DNA of 64,000 nucleotides from Saccharospirillaceae bacterium. GTDB taxonomy: Bacteria > Pseudomonadota > Gammaproteobacteria > Pseudomonadales > Oceanobacteraceae. The stretch covers positions 62,001-126,000 of the forward strand of contig JAJOJJ010000002.1 in NCBI GenBank assembly GCA_021208685.1, read 5' to 3'. The notes under the pieces are model-generated. The model was given only the letters and a program-made list of their open reading frames with translations. It made no database searches and was not told the DNA's origin. Below are positions 17,766 through 28,721 of this stretch, one piece after another (positions within the stretch are counted from its first letter, which is position 1; each line of letters opens with the position of its first letter). A program made the position numbers and the translations under genes.

Positions 17766-18179
17766 TCAGCCCTGATGGTCAGATGAGTCGGCATCATCCT
17801 GATGATGGGCCTTATCTTCTTCCAGCGCTTTTTTAATCAGGCCGGTCAGGTGATGGCCACGGTCCATGCTCTCATCGTAATGGAAACGCAGGTGTGGCGT
17901 GATGCGGGTACGCATGATACGCGCCAGTTCGTTACGCAGATAACCGGCGGCATCGTTCAGAATGGCTGAAGTCTGTTTGCGGATTTCGGCATCGGTTTCG
18001 CCTTTGGCACCCATCACGGTGAAGTAGATGTCGGCGTACCCAAGGTCTTTGGCAACTTTTACGTAGTTCAGTGTGACCATACCCAGACGCGGGTCTTTCA
18101 TCTCAAACTGAATCATATGAGCCAGGTCGCGCTGAATCTGCTCACCCAGACGCGAAGTTCGGCTGTAATCTTTTGGCAT
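17766..18179 (-). CDS. rbfA: 30S ribosome-binding factor A
   Basis: A 137-residue single-KH-fold protein. It starts MPKDYSRTSRLGEQIQRDLAHMIQFEMKDPRLG and contains VAKDLGYADIYFTVMG and LRNELARIMRTRITPHLRFHYD, all typical RbfA blocks, plus a charged His/Asp-rich tail. It assists late 16S 5'-end maturation of the 30S subunit and cold adaptation. It sits 3' of infB, separated by 132 bp with two hairpins, and directly before truB. Confidence 0.97.
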   Translation of the reverse strand: MPKDYSRTSRLGEQIQRDLAHMIQFEMKDPRLGMVTLNYVKVAKDLGYADIYFTVMGAKGETDAEIRKQTSAILNDAAGYLRNELARIMRTRITPHLRFHYDESMDRGHHLTGLIKKALEEDKAHHQDDADSSDHQG

Positions 18180-18240
18180 ATTTAAATCCTCTGTTACCCA
18201 GCGGCAGGCAGGTATGCAACCTCAGCGCTGGTCAGTCAGA

Positions 18241-18292
18241 GACAGCAAAGCCCGACACGAAGCCGGGCTTTGCTGTCAGGGCCTGAGGCCCG
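18241..18292 (-). promoter_or_regulatory. strong hairpins in the infB-rbfA gap
   Basis: A perfect 14-bp stem GACAGCAAAGCCCG (18241-18254) / CGGGCTTTGCTGTC (18264-18277), 9-nt loop, adjoins a second small hairpin GGGCC-TGA-GGCCC (18279-18291). On the transcribed minus strand no T-run follows, so it is more likely an RNA-stability or processing element than a full terminator. Confidence 0.6.
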
Positions 18293-18311
18293 TTACAGGT
18301 GTTGGTGCAGA

Positions 18312-20870
18312 TCAGAGTGTACGGGCAATTTCACGTACATCGAACACTTCGATCTGGTCGCCCGGACGGACGTCCTGATAGTTTTTCACACCGATACCAC
18401 ATTCCATACCCTGACGTACTTCGGCAACGTCATCTTTATAGCGGCGCAGGGATTCCAGCTCGCCTTCATAGACAACAACGTTGTTACGCAGTACGCGGAT
18501 TCTCTTGTGTCGGTAAACAACACCGTCAATCACCATACAGCCGGCAATCTGGCCGAATTTCGGTGAGTTGAACACATCACGCACCTCGGCGACACCGGTA
18601 ATCTCTTCACGCAGTTCCGGCGCCAGCAGACCAGCCATGGCCTGCTTCACGTCATCCAGCAGATCGTAGATCACACTGTAGTAACGCATATCCACGCCGT
18701 TATTTTCGACGACTTTCTTCGCTGCGTTGTCCGCACGAACGTTGAAGCCGAACATGACTGCACCGGAAGCAACGGCCAGAGTCGCGTCTGTTTCAGTGAT
18801 ACCACCGACACCGGAAGAAACGACGTTTACACGGACTTCATCCGTCGCCAGTTTCTGCAGGGAAGCCACAATGGCTTCCAGCGAGCCACGGACATCGGTT
18901 TTGACGACCACGTTGAGGCTGGCAACCTGACCTTCACCCATACCGCTGAACAGGGCATCGAGCTTGGCTGCCTGCTGACGCTGCTGAACCAGTTCCTTCA
19001 TTTTGTTTTCACGGAATTCAGCCACTTCACGGGCTTTCTTCTCGCTTTCCACAACCATGAAGTTGTCACCGGCTTCAGGGGTGCCGTTCAGGCCGAGAAT
19101 CTCAACCGGAATGGACGGACCTGCATCGCTCACCTGCTGACCATTTTCGTCCAGCAGTGCACGGGCGCGACCGTAACAGGTACCCGCCAGAACGATGTCG
19201 CCTTTTTTCAGCGTACCGTTCTGTACCAGAAGAGTTGCAACCGGGCCACGTCCTTTATCCAGACGGGATTCAACCACTACGCCCTGACCAGGTCCGGTGA
19301 AGTGTGCTTTAAGCTCCAGAATTTCCGCCTGCAGCAGAACCGCTTCCAGCAGATCATCAATACCCTGACCGGTGTGGGCCGATACCGGGATAAAAGGAAC
19401 GGTACCGCCCCAGTCTTCCGGCAACACATCACGCGCCGACAGTTCGCTCTTCACGCGCTCAGGGTCGGCAGATTCTTTATCCATTTTGTTAATGGCAACC
19501 ACGATAGGCACATCAGCCGCTTTCGCATGCTGAATCGCTTCTTCGGTTTGCGGCATCACACCATCGTCCGCGGCCACCACCAGAATGACGACGTCGGTCG
19601 ACTGAGCGCCACGGGCACGCATCGAGGTAAAGGCGGCGTGTCCCGGTGTATCCAGGAAAGACACCATGCCGTGATCAGTTTCTACGTGGTAAGCGCCAAT
19701 GTGCTGCGTAATACCACCGGCCTCACCGGATACCACGCGGGTACGACGGATATAGTCGAGCAGTGATGTTTTACCATGGTCAACGTGACCCATAACGGTA
19801 ACAACCGGCGCACGTGGCTGTTCCTCACCTTCGTAAGAAACCGATTCGGTAACGGCGACTTCCAGCGCGTTATCGGCGATCAGTTTGGTCACTTTGTGAC
19901 CCATTTCTTCAACCACCAGAGTGGCCGTATCCTGATCCAGAATCTGGTTGATGGTGGCCATCACACCCATTTTCATCAGGGTTTTAATGACTTCACCGGC
20001 TTTTACCGCCATTTTTGACGCCAGATCGGCAACCGTTATGGCTTCCGGCAGTTCAACCTCATGAACAACAGGTGCCGTTGGGCGGGTAAACGCATGCTCG
20101 TTCGCAGACTGCTGACGACCACGACCACCTTTGACTTTGCCTTTTCCACCACGGCGTGAACGGCTGCGCTCTTCTTCACCACCATCGGTAAAGCGGCTGT
20201 TCTCACGCAGGTCAACACGCTTTTTGTCGACTGTTTTGTTCGACTTTTTGCGGTTTTCTTCCTGACGCGCCTGAGCGGCTTCAGCTTCAGCACGTTTCTG
20301 GGCTACGTCGTCTTCAACGCTCACAGGCTTCGCTTTAGCCGCAGGCTTGCTGTTTGTTGCCGCAGGTTTGCTGTTCGTTGCCGCCGGTTTTGCAGTAATG
20401 ACGGCCTCAGCGACAGGCGCCTCAGCGTCAACGCTGACTTCTTCCTCAACAACCGGGGCTGATATTTCTTCAACAACGGCAGCAGTGACAACGGCGGTTG
20501 CTTCAGCCGCTGCCTGAGCAGCAGTTTCAGCACGGGCGGCTTCTTCTTTCGCGTTTTCAGCGTCCAGATCCAGCTCTTCGCGCTTGACATACGTGCGCTT
20601 TTTACGAACTTCAATGGCGACGGCTTTCTTACCACCCTGACCCGTTTTCAGGGTCGAGGTTACTTTACGCTTGAGCGTAATTTTGTTCGGCGTTGCCGCT
20701 GATTCACCATGGCTTTTCTTCAGAAAAAGCAGCAAAGTTTGCTTCTGATCATCAGAAACAGACTGACTGGCTGCGGTTTGTGGCAACCCCGCTTCTTTCA
20801 TTTGGGACAACAAGCGCTCAACGCTTGTCCCTACCACGTCGGCGAGTTCTTTAACTGTTACATCTGCCAT
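18312..20870 (-). CDS. infB: translation initiation factor IF-2
   Basis: An 852-residue IF-2. It has a short N-terminal IF2-N domain (1-55), a long Ala/Glu/Lys-rich linker (90-260) and a second IF2-N-like domain (about 275-330). The G domain follows with GHVDHGKT (361-368), DTPGHAAF and NKMD, then domains II-IV. It delivers fMet-tRNA to the 30S subunit and drives subunit joining. The linker carries a tandem heptapeptide (KPAATNS twice, residues 161-174), a likely copy-number-variable spot. It lies 25 nt after nusA in the nusA operon. Confidence 0.98.
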   Translation of the reverse strand: MADVTVKELADVVGTSVERLLSQMKEAGLPQTAASQSVSDDQKQTLLLFLKKSHGESAATPNKITLKRKVTSTLKTGQGGKKAVAIEVRKKRTYVKREELDLDAENAKEEAARAETAAQAAAEATAVVTAAVVEEISAPVVEEEVSVDAEAPVAEAVITAKPAATNSKPAATNSKPAAKAKPVSVEDDVAQKRAEAEAAQARQEENRKKSNKTVDKKRVDLRENSRFTDGGEEERSRSRRGGKGKVKGGRGRQQSANEHAFTRPTAPVVHEVELPEAITVADLASKMAVKAGEVIKTLMKMGVMATINQILDQDTATLVVEEMGHKVTKLIADNALEVAVTESVSYEGEEQPRAPVVTVMGHVDHGKTSLLDYIRRTRVVSGEAGGITQHIGAYHVETDHGMVSFLDTPGHAAFTSMRARGAQSTDVVILVVAADDGVMPQTEEAIQHAKAADVPIVVAINKMDKESADPERVKSELSARDVLPEDWGGTVPFIPVSAHTGQGIDDLLEAVLLQAEILELKAHFTGPGQGVVVESRLDKGRGPVATLLVQNGTLKKGDIVLAGTCYGRARALLDENGQQVSDAGPSIPVEILGLNGTPEAGDNFMVVESEKKAREVAEFRENKMKELVQQRQQAAKLDALFSGMGEGQVASLNVVVKTDVRGSLEAIVASLQKLATDEVRVNVVSSGVGGITETDATLAVASGAVMFGFNVRADNAAKKVVENNGVDMRYYSVIYDLLDDVKQAMAGLLAPELREEITGVAEVRDVFNSPKFGQIAGCMVIDGVVYRHKRIRVLRNNVVVYEGELESLRRYKDDVAEVRQGMECGIGVKNYQDVRPGDQIEVFDVREIARTL
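20341..20382 (-). repeat. 21-bp tandem repeat inside the infB linker
   Basis: Two adjacent 21-bp units (20341-20361 and 20362-20382, two differences) encode KPAATNS-type heptads in the disordered IF-2 linker. Expansion or contraction would stay in frame. Confidence 0.7.
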
Positions 20871-20895
20871 ACGTTTCTCCTATGCCGAGCAGTGG

Positions 20896-22392
20896 TTAGT
20901 CGTTGCCCTCGAACCAGGGCTTGCGTGCGGTCATAATCAATTCCGCCGCTTTTTCTTCAGTCATCTGTTCAATGTCCAGCAGGTCATCGATGGATTGCTC
21001 GGCAAGATCTTCCATCGTACAAATGCCTTTACTTGCCAGAACCAGTGCCAGGTGTTTCTCCATGCCTTCCATGTTCAGCAGATCATCTGCCGGCTGAGAG
21101 TTTTCCAGTTTTTCTTCGGAAGCAATGGCCTGAGTCAGCAGTACGTCTTTGGCGCGGTTGCGCAGTTCAACAACAACATCTTCATCCAGGCCTTCGATGC
21201 TCAGCATCTCTTCCATTGGCACATAAGCCACTTCTTCCAGCGTGGTGAAACCTTCTTCAACCAGCAGGGTGGCAAAGTCTTCGTCCAGATCGAGGGATTT
21301 CATAAATCCTTCGATAAAGCCGGAGGCTTCTTCATTTTGTTTCTCGGAGGCTTCTTCTTCCGTCATGACGTTGATTTCCCAGCCGGTGAGCTCGGAAGCC
21401 AGACGTACGTTCTGACCGCCACGGCCAATCGCCTGGGCCAGGTTGTCGGAAGCAACAGCGACATCCATGGTATTGGTTTCTTCATCCATGATGATCGACG
21501 CAACATCGGCCGGAGCCATGGCGTTAATCACCAGCTGTGCCGGATTGTCATCCCACAGCACGATGTCGATACGCTCATTTCCGCCCAGCTCGTTAGTAAC
21601 GGCCTGAACACGTGCACCGCGCATACCGACACAGGCACCAACAGGGTCGATGCGTTTATCGTTGGTTTTTACCGCAATTTTCGCACGGGAACCCGGGTCA
21701 CGGGCTGCACCTTTAATTTCGATAACTTCTTCCGCGATTTCCGGTACTTCGATGCGGAACAATTCGATCAGCATTTCCGGACAGGTGCGGCTGAGCATCA
21801 GCTGCGGACCACGGTTTTCCGGACGAACGGAATGCAGAATGGCGCGCACACGATCACCCATACGCATAATTTCGCGGCCAATCAGCTGATCTTTCGGCAG
21901 CAGACCTTCAGCGTTATTACCCAGGTCGACGATAACGTTATCGCGTGTCACTTTTTTAACAGTACCGTTAATCAATTCACCAACGCGATGCTGGTACTGA
22001 TCAACAATCTGAGCCCGTTCTGCTTCGCGGACTTTCTGTACGATAATCTGTTTCGCAGCCTGAGCGGCAATACGGCCGAAGTCAGGATTGTCGATTTCGA
22101 TTTCGTAAATATCGCCTGGTTGCAGATTGGTATCGATCTCATGGGCTTCCTGCAGAGTGAGCTCATCGCCCAACCCCGGAACCACGTCATTGCTTACGAC
22201 CAGCCAACTGCGGAAGGTCTGGTAATCACCGGTTTTACGGTCAATATCCACACGGATAGTGGCTTCTTCATCTTCGTAGCGCTTCTTGGCGGCCGCTGCC
22301 AGGGCTGACTCAATTGCTTCAAAAATAATTTCTTTTGAAACGCCCTTTTCGTTGGATACCGCTTCCGCGACCAGGAGAATTTCTTTGCTCAT
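20896..22392 (-). CDS. nusA: transcription termination/antitermination factor NusA
   Basis: A 498-residue NusA. It has an N-terminal RNAP-binding domain ([18 protein letters not shown]), S1 domain (about 135-200), tandem KH domains ([34 protein letters not shown]) and two C-terminal acidic helix-hairpin repeats (about 365-420 and 440-490) as in E. coli. It binds RNAP and nascent RNA, promoting pausing, termination and rRNA antitermination. It is encoded 22 nt after rimP. In enterobacteria NusA represses its own operon through leader terminators, which is relevant to the hairpins before rimP. Confidence 0.98.
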   Translation of the reverse strand: MSKEILLVAEAVSNEKGVSKEIIFEAIESALAAAAKKRYEDEEATIRVDIDRKTGDYQTFRSWLVVSNDVVPGLGDELTLQEAHEIDTNLQPGDIYEIEIDNPDFGRIAAQAAKQIIVQKVREAERAQIVDQYQHRVGELINGTVKKVTRDNVIVDLGNNAEGLLPKDQLIGREIMRMGDRVRAILHSVRPENRGPQLMLSRTCPEMLIELFRIEVPEIAEEVIEIKGAARDPGSRAKIAVKTNDKRIDPVGACVGMRGARVQAVTNELGGNERIDIVLWDDNPAQLVINAMAPADVASIIMDEETNTMDVAVASDNLAQAIGRGGQNVRLASELTGWEINVMTEEEASEKQNEEASGFIEGFMKSLDLDEDFATLLVEEGFTTLEEVAYVPMEEMLSIEGLDEDVVVELRNRAKDVLLTQAIASEEKLENSQPADDLLNMEGMEKHLALVLASKGICTMEDLAEQSIDDLLDIEQMTEEKAAELIMTARKPWFEGND

Positions 22393-22414
22393 CTTCTAGC
22401 CTCGCTCTGCAACC

Positions 22415-22873
22415 TTAGTCCTTGAATTGTGGAACAACATTGGCTTTGTCAATCAGTTCAATCGGCAATAAGTATTCGTGATCGTCAACAACGAGTACGA
22501 CATCTTCCTGCTCGATACCAATTAACTGGCCTTTGTATTTTCGGCGCCCTTCAAAGGGCATACGCAGACGCACATCGACGATGTGGCCGGCATATTGTTG
22601 AAATTGTTCGAGTGTGAATAGCGGACGATCCATCCCCGGGGATGAAACTTCCAGCGTGTAATCCTGTGCGATCGGATCTTCTACATCGAGAACTGCGCCC
22701 AGCTGACGGCTGACAGCTGCACAGTGATCGACAAGAATGCCATCCTCATGGTCGATGAAAACACGCAACAGGGAATGACGTCCCTGAGGAATAAACTCCA
22801 GACCCCAGTAGATAAATCCCATGGACTCCACCACCGGTGCCAACAGCTCTGCTAATTGCGTATCTTTTGCCAA
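22415..22873 (-). CDS. rimP: ribosome maturation factor RimP
   Basis: A 152-residue RimP: alpha/beta N-terminal domain with [28 protein letters not shown], the block [29 protein letters not shown], and an Sm-like C-terminal barrel. It is needed for 30S subunit assembly. The only suitable start is TTG at 22873, with a G-rich ribosome site (GGGGG, about 7 nt upstream); no in-frame ATG or GTG exists near it. It is the first gene of the rimP-nusA-infB operon and is preceded by a structured leader. Confidence 0.95.
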   Translation of the reverse strand: MAKDTQLAELLAPVVESMGFIYWGLEFIPQGRHSLLRVFIDHEDGILVDHCAAVSRQLGAVLDVEDPIAQDYTLEVSSPGMDRPLFTLEQFQQYAGHIVDVRLRMPFEGRRKYKGQLIGIEQEDVVLVVDDHEYLLPIELIDKANVVPQFKD

Positions 22874-22892
22874 AAACTACCCCCACCACAAA

Positions 22893-22968
22893 CAAAAACT
22901 GGGCAACGTTGTGCCCAGTCCGCTACTGCTTTATGCAGACCGGAATCCGCTTTAATGACACGGATTCC
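22893..22968 (-). promoter_or_regulatory. structured rimP leader with an attenuator-like terminator
   Basis: On the minus strand three hairpins precede rimP: GGAATCCG (22942-22949/22961-22968, 11-nt loop), a small CTGC stem (22926-22938), and ACTGGGCA / TGCCCAGT (22898-22905 / 22912-22919). The last is followed at once by TTTTTGTTT (22889-22897 complement), i.e. a complete intrinsic terminator ending about 20 nt before the start codon. This suggests premature termination control of the nusA operon. Confidence 0.65.
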
Positions 22969-23017
22969 TGTGAGATTCATCCACGGCACAGCCGCTTCGA
23001 ACCGCTTCTGAAAAGCA

Positions 23018-23056
23018 ACTACTAAAAAGCCTCGACTCGAGGGGCTTTTTAGTAGT
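23018..23056. terminator. long symmetric hairpin, possible second terminator after tRNA-Leu
   Basis: 14-bp perfect stem ACTACTAAAAAGCC (23018-23031) / GGCTTTTTAGTAGT (23043-23056). The A/T runs lie inside the stem, so it can end transcripts in either direction. It lies between tRNA-Leu and rimP. Confidence 0.55.
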
Positions 23057-23096
23057 GCTCTCTAAAAGCACGCGCATTATAGGCGCTTTAAACAAG

Positions 23097-23119
23097 AAAA
23101 GCGAACCATGTTCGCTTTT
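23097..23119 (-). terminator. terminator just downstream of tRNA-Leu
   Basis: Stem AAAAGCGAA (23097-23105) / TTCGCTTTT (23111-23119), loop CCATG. On the minus strand it starts 12 nt after the tRNA CCA end and finishes in T residues. Confidence 0.75.
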
Positions 23120-23130
23120 CCGGAATAAAT

Positions 23131-23216
23131 TGGTGCGGATGGCGAGACTCGAACTCGCACGAGCTAGGCTCACCACCCCCTCAAGATGGCGTGTCTACCA
23201 ATTTCACCACATCCGC
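23131..23216 (-). tRNA. leuU: tRNA-Leu (anticodon GAG)
   Basis: An 86-nt class II tRNA read on the minus strand. The acceptor GCGGATG (23210-23216) pairs with CATCCGC near the CCA end (encoded CCA at 23131-23133). It has D-loop AATTGGTAGACACG, anticodon loop TTGAGGG with GAG (23180-23182 complement), a long variable arm and T-loop GTTCGAGTC. It sits between secG and rimP, the same place as leuU in E. coli; the initiator tRNA gene metY that follows it there is absent. Confidence 0.97.
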
Positions 23217-23233
23217 ACTGACTCTGATTTGCC

Positions 23234-23623
23234 TTAGTTGCCGGTACTTTCTACGGCAGGTTCATCAGAACTTGATGCATCCAGTTCAGGAGCATCAGAG
23301 GAAGGCGCGTATTCTTCCACAAGTGGGGTATCTTTCTCAAGCTTTTCAATCACTTCCAGACTAGGAATTCCCAAATCCGTGAATCCATCTGCTTTTTGCT
23401 TGGCAAAAACCGCCAGACCGAGACTGGTTACGAAGAATAATGTTGCCAGAATTGCCGTTGTGCGGCTCAGAAAATTACCCGAACCACTGCTGCCAAAGAC
23501 AGTCTGGGAAGCACCGCTGCCAAATGAAGCGCCGGCATCGGCACCCTTACCTTGCTGCAGCATCACAAAAGCAATGATGCCGATAGCCAGCACGATATGA
23601 ACGATCAGAATAATGGATTCCAT
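23234..23623 (-). CDS. secG: preprotein translocase subunit SecG
   Basis: A 129-residue inner-membrane protein with two transmembrane helices (about 3-22 and 52-72) around the conserved cytoplasmic loop QQGKGADAGASFGSGASQTVFGSSGSGNFLSR, then a long acidic Ser/Asp/Glu-rich tail. It is the auxiliary subunit of SecYEG that eases SecA cycling. It lies between tpiA (8-nt gap) and tRNA-Leu, the usual gammaproteobacterial order. Confidence 0.96.
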   Translation of the reverse strand: MESIILIVHIVLAIGIIAFVMLQQGKGADAGASFGSGASQTVFGSSGSGNFLSRTTAILATLFFVTSLGLAVFAKQKADGFTDLGIPSLEVIEKLEKDTPLVEEYAPSSDAPELDASSSDEPAVESTGN

Positions 23624-23631
23624 AATTTACC

Positions 23632-24372
23632 TTATGCCCGACAAATACTCAGAAATTCAGTGGCGTCGAGCGATGCACCGCCGACCAGACCACCATCGAT
23701 ATCAGGCTGCGAAAAAAGCTCCGCAGCATTGGCAGCTTTTACGCTGCCGCCGTACAAAATTCGTGTCGCCTGCGCGACGTCTGCCCCCAAAACCTGTAAC
23801 TGAGCACGAATAAACGCATGCATTGCCTGCGCTTGCTCCGGCGAGGCCGTTTCACCTGTGCCGATTGCCCAGACCGGCTCGTAAGCCAGAATAATATGCT
23901 GCCACTGCTCTGCACTCAGCTGTTCAAGCAATAAGGTTAATTGCCGGGCAACAACCGCTTCTTCCTGACCAGCCTGACGCTCTGCGAGTGTCTCTCCAAC
24001 ACACACAACGGCAGTGAGATTGGTGGCCAACAACTGCTGGGTTTTTACCAGCACAGTCTGATCCGTTTCACCGTAGAGAGTGCGACGCTCCGAATGACCA
24101 ACCAATGCCATGGTGCAACCGACATCCGCCAGCATGGGTGCAGCAACTTCACCGGTAAAAGCACCGGACTCTTCGGTGGCGCAATTCTGAGCACCTAAAG
24201 CAATACCACTGCCGGACAACAGCCCGGCAGCCTGCGCCAGATAGGGAAATGGTGGAAAAACCGCAACATCACACTGATCAATCGAAGCCGCACGGAGTTC
24301 CGATAACAGACTCTGGGCCATCGCCACAGAGGCATTCATCTTCCAGTTTCCGGCAACCAACAAACGACGCAT
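23632..24372 (-). CDS. tpiA: triosephosphate isomerase
   Basis: A 246-residue TIM barrel with all catalytic residues: Lys11 in GNWKMN, His93 in GHSERR, Glu165 in AYEPVWAIGTG, and the phosphate-binding YGGSV motif. It interconverts dihydroxyacetone phosphate and glyceraldehyde-3-phosphate in glycolysis and gluconeogenesis. It lies between glmM and secG, as in Pseudomonas. Confidence 0.98.
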   Translation of the reverse strand: MRRLLVAGNWKMNASVAMAQSLLSELRAASIDQCDVAVFPPFPYLAQAAGLLSGSGIALGAQNCATEESGAFTGEVAAPMLADVGCTMALVGHSERRTLYGETDQTVLVKTQQLLATNLTAVVCVGETLAERQAGQEEAVVARQLTLLLEQLSAEQWQHIILAYEPVWAIGTGETASPEQAQAMHAFIRAQLQVLGADVAQATRILYGGSVKAANAAELFSQPDIDGGLVGGASLDATEFLSICRA

Positions 24373-24462
24373 GACGTCTCCCTAAATTCAAAGAGCGCAG
24401 ATACTATCTAAGAAGCACCGGCGAGACAAGCAAGAGCGCGTCCGCCGTACCGCTCAGCGACC

Positions 24463-25797
24463 TCAGGCGAGCGCGAGTTCAACCACTGCCGCCAGTTCTT
24501 CGGCCAGCACCTGAACCTGCGCTGCATCTTCGCCTTCGACCATAACCCGCACCACAGGCTCGGTACCGGATGGACGCAACAGTACACGGCCACGACCGGC
24601 GAGTTTTTCTTCGGTCGCCAGTATCGCCCGGGAGATTTCCGGCAAATTCATCACATCAGCATCGCGGCTGCGCTTAACATTGATCATGACCTGCGGCATT
24701 TTTATCATCCGCTTCTGCCATTCATGCAGAGAAATGTCACTGTCTTTCAGCGCCTGCAGAACCTGCAGTGCTGCGACAATGCCATCACCCGTGGTATTGG
24801 CATCCAGACACAGCAAATGCCCGGAGGACTCGCCACCAAAACGCCAGCCATGTTCATTCAGCAGCTGCATAACGTAACGATCGCCGACTTTGGCGCGCAG
24901 GAAATCCACGCCAAGATCTTTCAGCCCGAGCTCCAGTCCGAGATTACTCATCAGGGTTCCAACCACTCCGCCACTCATGCGGCCCTGATTTTTGGCATGG
25001 GTTGCGATAATAAACAGCAACTGATCACCGTCGATCAGCTCGCCGCAGTGATCGACCATCATCACCCGGTCACCATCGCCATCAAAGGCTATACCCAGAT
25101 CAGCATGCTCCTGCAGCACCCGCGCCTGAAGAGCCGCAGGCTCTGTCGAGCCAACACCTTCGTTAATATTCAGACCATTTGGTTGAGCACCCATAGCAAT
25201 AACGGTTGCGCCAAGCTCTGCAAAAACAGCCGGAGCAATCTGATAGGTCGCACCATGAGCACAATCAAGCACAATTTTCAGCCCACGCAGATTCAGTGAG
25301 CTGGCTGTGCCTTTGCAGAACTCGATATAACGTCCTGCCGCATCATTAATCCGGGCCGCTTTACCCAGCGCTGCCGAATCAACACACCCCATGGGTTTGT
25401 CCAGCCAGGATTCAATCGCCAGCTCGGTTTCATCCGGTAATTTTTCACCGTTGCCGGAAAAAAATTTAATGCCGTTATCGTAATAGGGATTATGCGAGGC
25501 GCTGATCACAATACCCGCCTGCGCGCGGAATGTGCGGGTCAGATAAGCAATCCCCGGAGTCGGGATCGGCCCCAGAAGACCAATATCAACACCCGCCGCA
25601 GACAAGCCTGCCTCCAGTGCAGACTCAAACATATAGCCGGAGATGCGGGTATCCTTGCCGATTAAAATCCGGCTCTTGCCTTGCTGAGCAAATACCTTTC
25701 CGGCAGCCCAGCCTAATTTCATAACAAACTCCGGGGTAATAGGGTACTCACCCACCCGGCCACGGACACCGTCCGTACCAAAATACTTTCTAGACAT
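24463..25797 (-). CDS. glmM: phosphoglucosamine mutase
   Basis: A 444-residue alpha-D-phosphohexomutase. The start [13 protein letters not shown] is followed by the phosphoserine loop [15 protein letters not shown] (Ser101), the metal loop DGDGDR near 240, the sugar loop GGESSGH near 325, and the phosphate site [14 protein letters not shown] near 410. It converts glucosamine-6-P to glucosamine-1-P for peptidoglycan and LPS. The ATG at 25797 is chosen over an upstream in-frame TTG (25818) because it fits the family start; it overlaps the folP stop by 8 nt. Confidence 0.97.
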   Translation of the reverse strand: MSRKYFGTDGVRGRVGEYPITPEFVMKLGWAAGKVFAQQGKSRILIGKDTRISGYMFESALEAGLSAAGVDIGLLGPIPTPGIAYLTRTFRAQAGIVISASHNPYYDNGIKFFSGNGEKLPDETELAIESWLDKPMGCVDSAALGKAARINDAAGRYIEFCKGTASSLNLRGLKIVLDCAHGATYQIAPAVFAELGATVIAMGAQPNGLNINEGVGSTEPAALQARVLQEHADLGIAFDGDGDRVMMVDHCGELIDGDQLLFIIATHAKNQGRMSGGVVGTLMSNLGLELGLKDLGVDFLRAKVGDRYVMQLLNEHGWRFGGESSGHLLCLDANTTGDGIVAALQVLQALKDSDISLHEWQKRMIKMPQVMINVKRSRDADVMNLPEISRAILATEEKLAGRGRVLLRPSGTEPVVRVMVEGEDAAQVQVLAEELAAVVELALA

Positions 25798-26632
25798 GCC
25801 CTTCCCTCTGTGTGGCAATCACGACACTCAGTGCTTCTGTTGTTTGTTTTACGTCGTGTACCCGGATGATTTTCGCACCTTTTAAAGCGCAGATCACGGC
25901 ACCGCTCACACTTCCTGAAATGCGTTCTGCGGCATTCGCATTTTGAGTTGCTTCGCCGATCATGCGTTTGCGCGATAACCCCGTCAGCAAAGGCAACCCC
26001 AACTCATGCAGGCGCTCAAGGCGATTCAATAAGCGATAGTTATGCTCGAAGGTTTTACCGAAGCCGAATCCGGGATCAAGCAACAGCCGCTCACGGCGGA
26101 TTCCGGCCTCCCCGCACACCGCAATCCGTTCGGCCAGATATTCCTGCACCGCATCCTCAACCGGCATGACGTAATGCGGAGCCGCCTGCATACTCTGCGG
26201 CTCGCCCTGCATATGCATCAGACACACCGGCAGATCGGTAGCCGCAGCCGCGGCCAATGCACCGGGCTTTGTCAGCGCACGCACATCGTTGATGAAATGC
26301 GCACCCGCCTGCGCACTCGCGCGAATAACGGCGGCACTGCTGGTATCAACCGAAATAGCCACATCCAGCCGCTGAGCAATGGCCTCAACGACGGGGATCA
26401 CCCGCGCCAATTCCTCTTCTTCACCAACCACTGCCGCGCCGGGACGGGTTGACTCGCCGCCAACGTCGATCAAGGCAGCGCCATCCTGCAACATCCGCTC
26501 AGCATGACGTAACGCTGCATCCAGCACAGTGAAGTGGCCGCCATCAGAAAATGAATCCGGTGTGACATTGAGAATTCCCATCACTCTGGGAACAGAAAGA
26601 TCAAGCTGACGATTACCGCACTGAAGTTTCAC
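25790..26632 (-). CDS. folP: dihydropteroate synthase
   Basis: A 280-residue TIM-barrel enzyme with [49 protein letters not shown] and the C-terminal RVHDV. It joins p-aminobenzoate to the pterin pyrophosphate in folate synthesis and is the sulfonamide target. I choose the GTG at 26632 (with AGGGT 6 nt upstream, giving [13 protein letters not shown], the E. coli-like length); a TTG at 26653 would add seven residues. It precedes glmM with overlapping ends. A terminator separates it from ftsH. Confidence 0.95.
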   Translation of the reverse strand: MKLQCGNRQLDLSVPRVMGILNVTPDSFSDGGHFTVLDAALRHAERMLQDGAALIDVGGESTRPGAAVVGEEEELARVIPVVEAIAQRLDVAISVDTSSAAVIRASAQAGAHFINDVRALTKPGALAAAAATDLPVCLMHMQGEPQSMQAAPHYVMPVEDAVQEYLAERIAVCGEAGIRRERLLLDPGFGFGKTFEHNYRLLNRLERLHELGLPLLTGLSRKRMIGEATQNANAAERISGSVSGAVICALKGAKIIRVHDVKQTTEALSVVIATQREGHV

Positions 26633-26671
26633 GCGAGACCCTGCATGCAACAAATAAACGATTAAACAAAT

Positions 26672-26697
26672 AAAAAGGCGGCTAATGCCGCCTTTGT
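26672..26697 (-). terminator. terminator between ftsH and folP
   Basis: Stem GGCGGC (26677-26682) / GCCGCC (26687-26692) with flanking A/T pairs and, on the minus strand, TTTTTATTT after it. Confidence 0.85.
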
Positions 26698-26716
26698 GTT
26701 ATTCCAGCAGAGTGAA

Positions 26717-28639
26717 TCAGTTCTGTTCGCCTGCCGGATCTCCTACCGCATCGTCATCAGCATCACGTGCCATATCACGACTTTCTTCCGCAGGCGCGGC
26801 AGGACCAGAACCATTATCGCCCCAGGATTTTGGCGGACGCGGTTTCTTACCGGCCATGATGTCATCAATCTGCTCTGCATCAATGGTTTCATATTCCATC
26901 AGAGCATCTTTCATAAGCTCAAGCTTGTCGCGGTTTTCTTCCAGAATTTTGCTGGCTCGCTTGTAACAGAGATCCAGCAGATTCCGCACTTCGGAGTCAA
27001 TAATCCGTGCCGTTTCATCGGATAAGTGTGCCATCTGACCACCGCCGGATGAACCGAGGTAACCATTCTGCTCATCCTCAGTATAAAGCTGCGCACCCAG
27101 TTTTTCTGATAATCCCCACTTGGTGACATAGTTACGGGCGTATTTGGTTGCACGCTCAATATCATTTGAAGCACCGGTGGTGACACCGTCTTTACCCAGC
27201 GTCATCTCTTCAGCAATACGTCCACCGTACAGTGAGCAGATGTTACTTTCGATGCCGCGCTTGCTGATGGAATGACGGTCTTCCTCGGGAAGGAACATAG
27301 TGACACCAAGCGCACGACCACGGGGAATAATGGAGACTTTATAGACCGGGTCATGTTCAGGAACCAAACGACCGACGATAGCGTGTCCTGCTTCATGATA
27401 AGCCGTATTGGTTTTTTCCTTTTCCGACATCACCATCGTCTTGCGCTCAGCACCCATCAGGATTTTATCCTTGGCTTTCTCAAACTCTTCCATGGTGACC
27501 AGGTTGCGGTTTGAGCGAGCAGCAAACAAGGCGGCCTCATTCACCAGATTTGCCAGATCAGCACCGGAAAAGCCTGGCGTACCACGGGCGATAATGGATG
27601 CATTGACATCACCCGCCACCGGCACTTTACGCATGTGAACATTCAGGATCTGTTCACGGCCACGGATATCAGGCAGCCCTACCACAACCTGACGGTCAAA
27701 ACGTCCCGGACGCAGCAATGCAGGGTCAAGAACATCCGGACGGTTCGTCGCAGCAATGACAATAATGCCGTCATTCACTTCAAAGCCATCCATCTCAACC
27801 AGCAGCTGGTTCAGCGTTTGCTCGCGTTCATCATTACCACCACCAATACCAACGCCACGGGAGCGACCAACGGCGTCAATTTCGTCGATAAAGATGATGC
27901 ATGGGGCTTGCTTCTTGGCCTGTTCAAACATGTCGCGCACACGCGAAGCACCAACACCAACAAACATCTCAACGAAGTCAGAACCGGAAATGGAGAAGAA
28001 AGGGACGCGGGCCTCACCGGCAATGGCTTTTGCCAGCAGTGTTTTACCGGTACCTGGCTGACCAACCATCAACACACCACGGGGAATTTTCCCGCCAAGG
28101 CGCTGGTATTTGCCGGGATCACGCAAAAACTCAACCAGCTCTTTAACGTCTTCTTTGGCCTCATCACAGCCAGCGACGTCTTCAAAGGTGGTTTTAATCT
28201 GATCTTCACTCAGCAGCTTGGCTTTGCTCTTACCAAACGCCATCGGGCCGCCTTTGCCACCGCCACCGCCCTGCATCTGACGCATAAAAAGCATAAAAAC
28301 GGCGATGATGATCAGGATTGGCAGCGAGGCCAGTAACAGCTGTGCAAAGAATCCCTGTTTCTCGGGTTTTTCACCCAGAACCTGAACATGGTTGTTCAGC
28401 AGCGTGTCCATCAGCTTGTCATCATAAACCGGTAAAATGGTTTCGAAGTTTTCGCCGCTGCTGTTAATACCAGAGATGGTCTGGCCAGAGATGGTCACTT
28501 TTTCCACCTGACCGCTTTCCACAGCAGTAATGAACTCAGAGTAAGAGTATTCCTTGCCCCGGCCCACATTCTGGAAATTGTTGAACACCATCATCAGAAC
28601 GGCTGCGATCACCGCCCATAATATGAAATTCTTCGCCAT
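26717..28639 (-). CDS. ftsH: ATP-dependent zinc metalloprotease FtsH
   Basis: A 640-residue inner-membrane AAA+ protease. It has a transmembrane helix at about 4-20, a periplasmic domain (30-95), a second helix (about 101-119), Walker A GQPGTGKT (193-200), Walker [16 protein letters not shown], the second-region-of-homology arginines, the zinc motif HEAGH (near 415), and an acidic C-terminus. It degrades membrane proteins, LpxC and sigma32. The start at 28639 (MAKNFILW) is favoured over an upstream GTG at 28651. It follows rlmE on the same strand, as in E. coli. Confidence 0.98.
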   Translation of the reverse strand: MAKNFILWAVIAAVLMMVFNNFQNVGRGKEYSYSEFITAVESGQVEKVTISGQTISGINSSGENFETILPVYDDKLMDTLLNNHVQVLGEKPEKQGFFAQLLLASLPILIIIAVFMLFMRQMQGGGGGKGGPMAFGKSKAKLLSEDQIKTTFEDVAGCDEAKEDVKELVEFLRDPGKYQRLGGKIPRGVLMVGQPGTGKTLLAKAIAGEARVPFFSISGSDFVEMFVGVGASRVRDMFEQAKKQAPCIIFIDEIDAVGRSRGVGIGGGNDEREQTLNQLLVEMDGFEVNDGIIVIAATNRPDVLDPALLRPGRFDRQVVVGLPDIRGREQILNVHMRKVPVAGDVNASIIARGTPGFSGADLANLVNEAALFAARSNRNLVTMEEFEKAKDKILMGAERKTMVMSEKEKTNTAYHEAGHAIVGRLVPEHDPVYKVSIIPRGRALGVTMFLPEEDRHSISKRGIESNICSLYGGRIAEEMTLGKDGVTTGASNDIERATKYARNYVTKWGLSEKLGAQLYTEDEQNGYLGSSGGGQMAHLSDETARIIDSEVRNLLDLCYKRASKILEENRDKLELMKDALMEYETIDAEQIDDIMAGKKPRPPKSWGDNGSGPAAPAEESRDMARDADDDAVGDPAGEQN

Positions 28640-28721
28640 ACCCGGCACCACCTCATTGGCTGCGGAGTCGGGCCATATCCCGACTTCCCTACTTTTGACT
28701 GTCTAGCTTAGCAAGCATTGG

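Noticed and set aside
22874..23130. Possible tRNA-fMet (metY) gene between tRNA-Leu and rimP, as in E. coli
   Set aside because: No CAT anticodon arm or T-arm can be found; the gap holds only hairpins.
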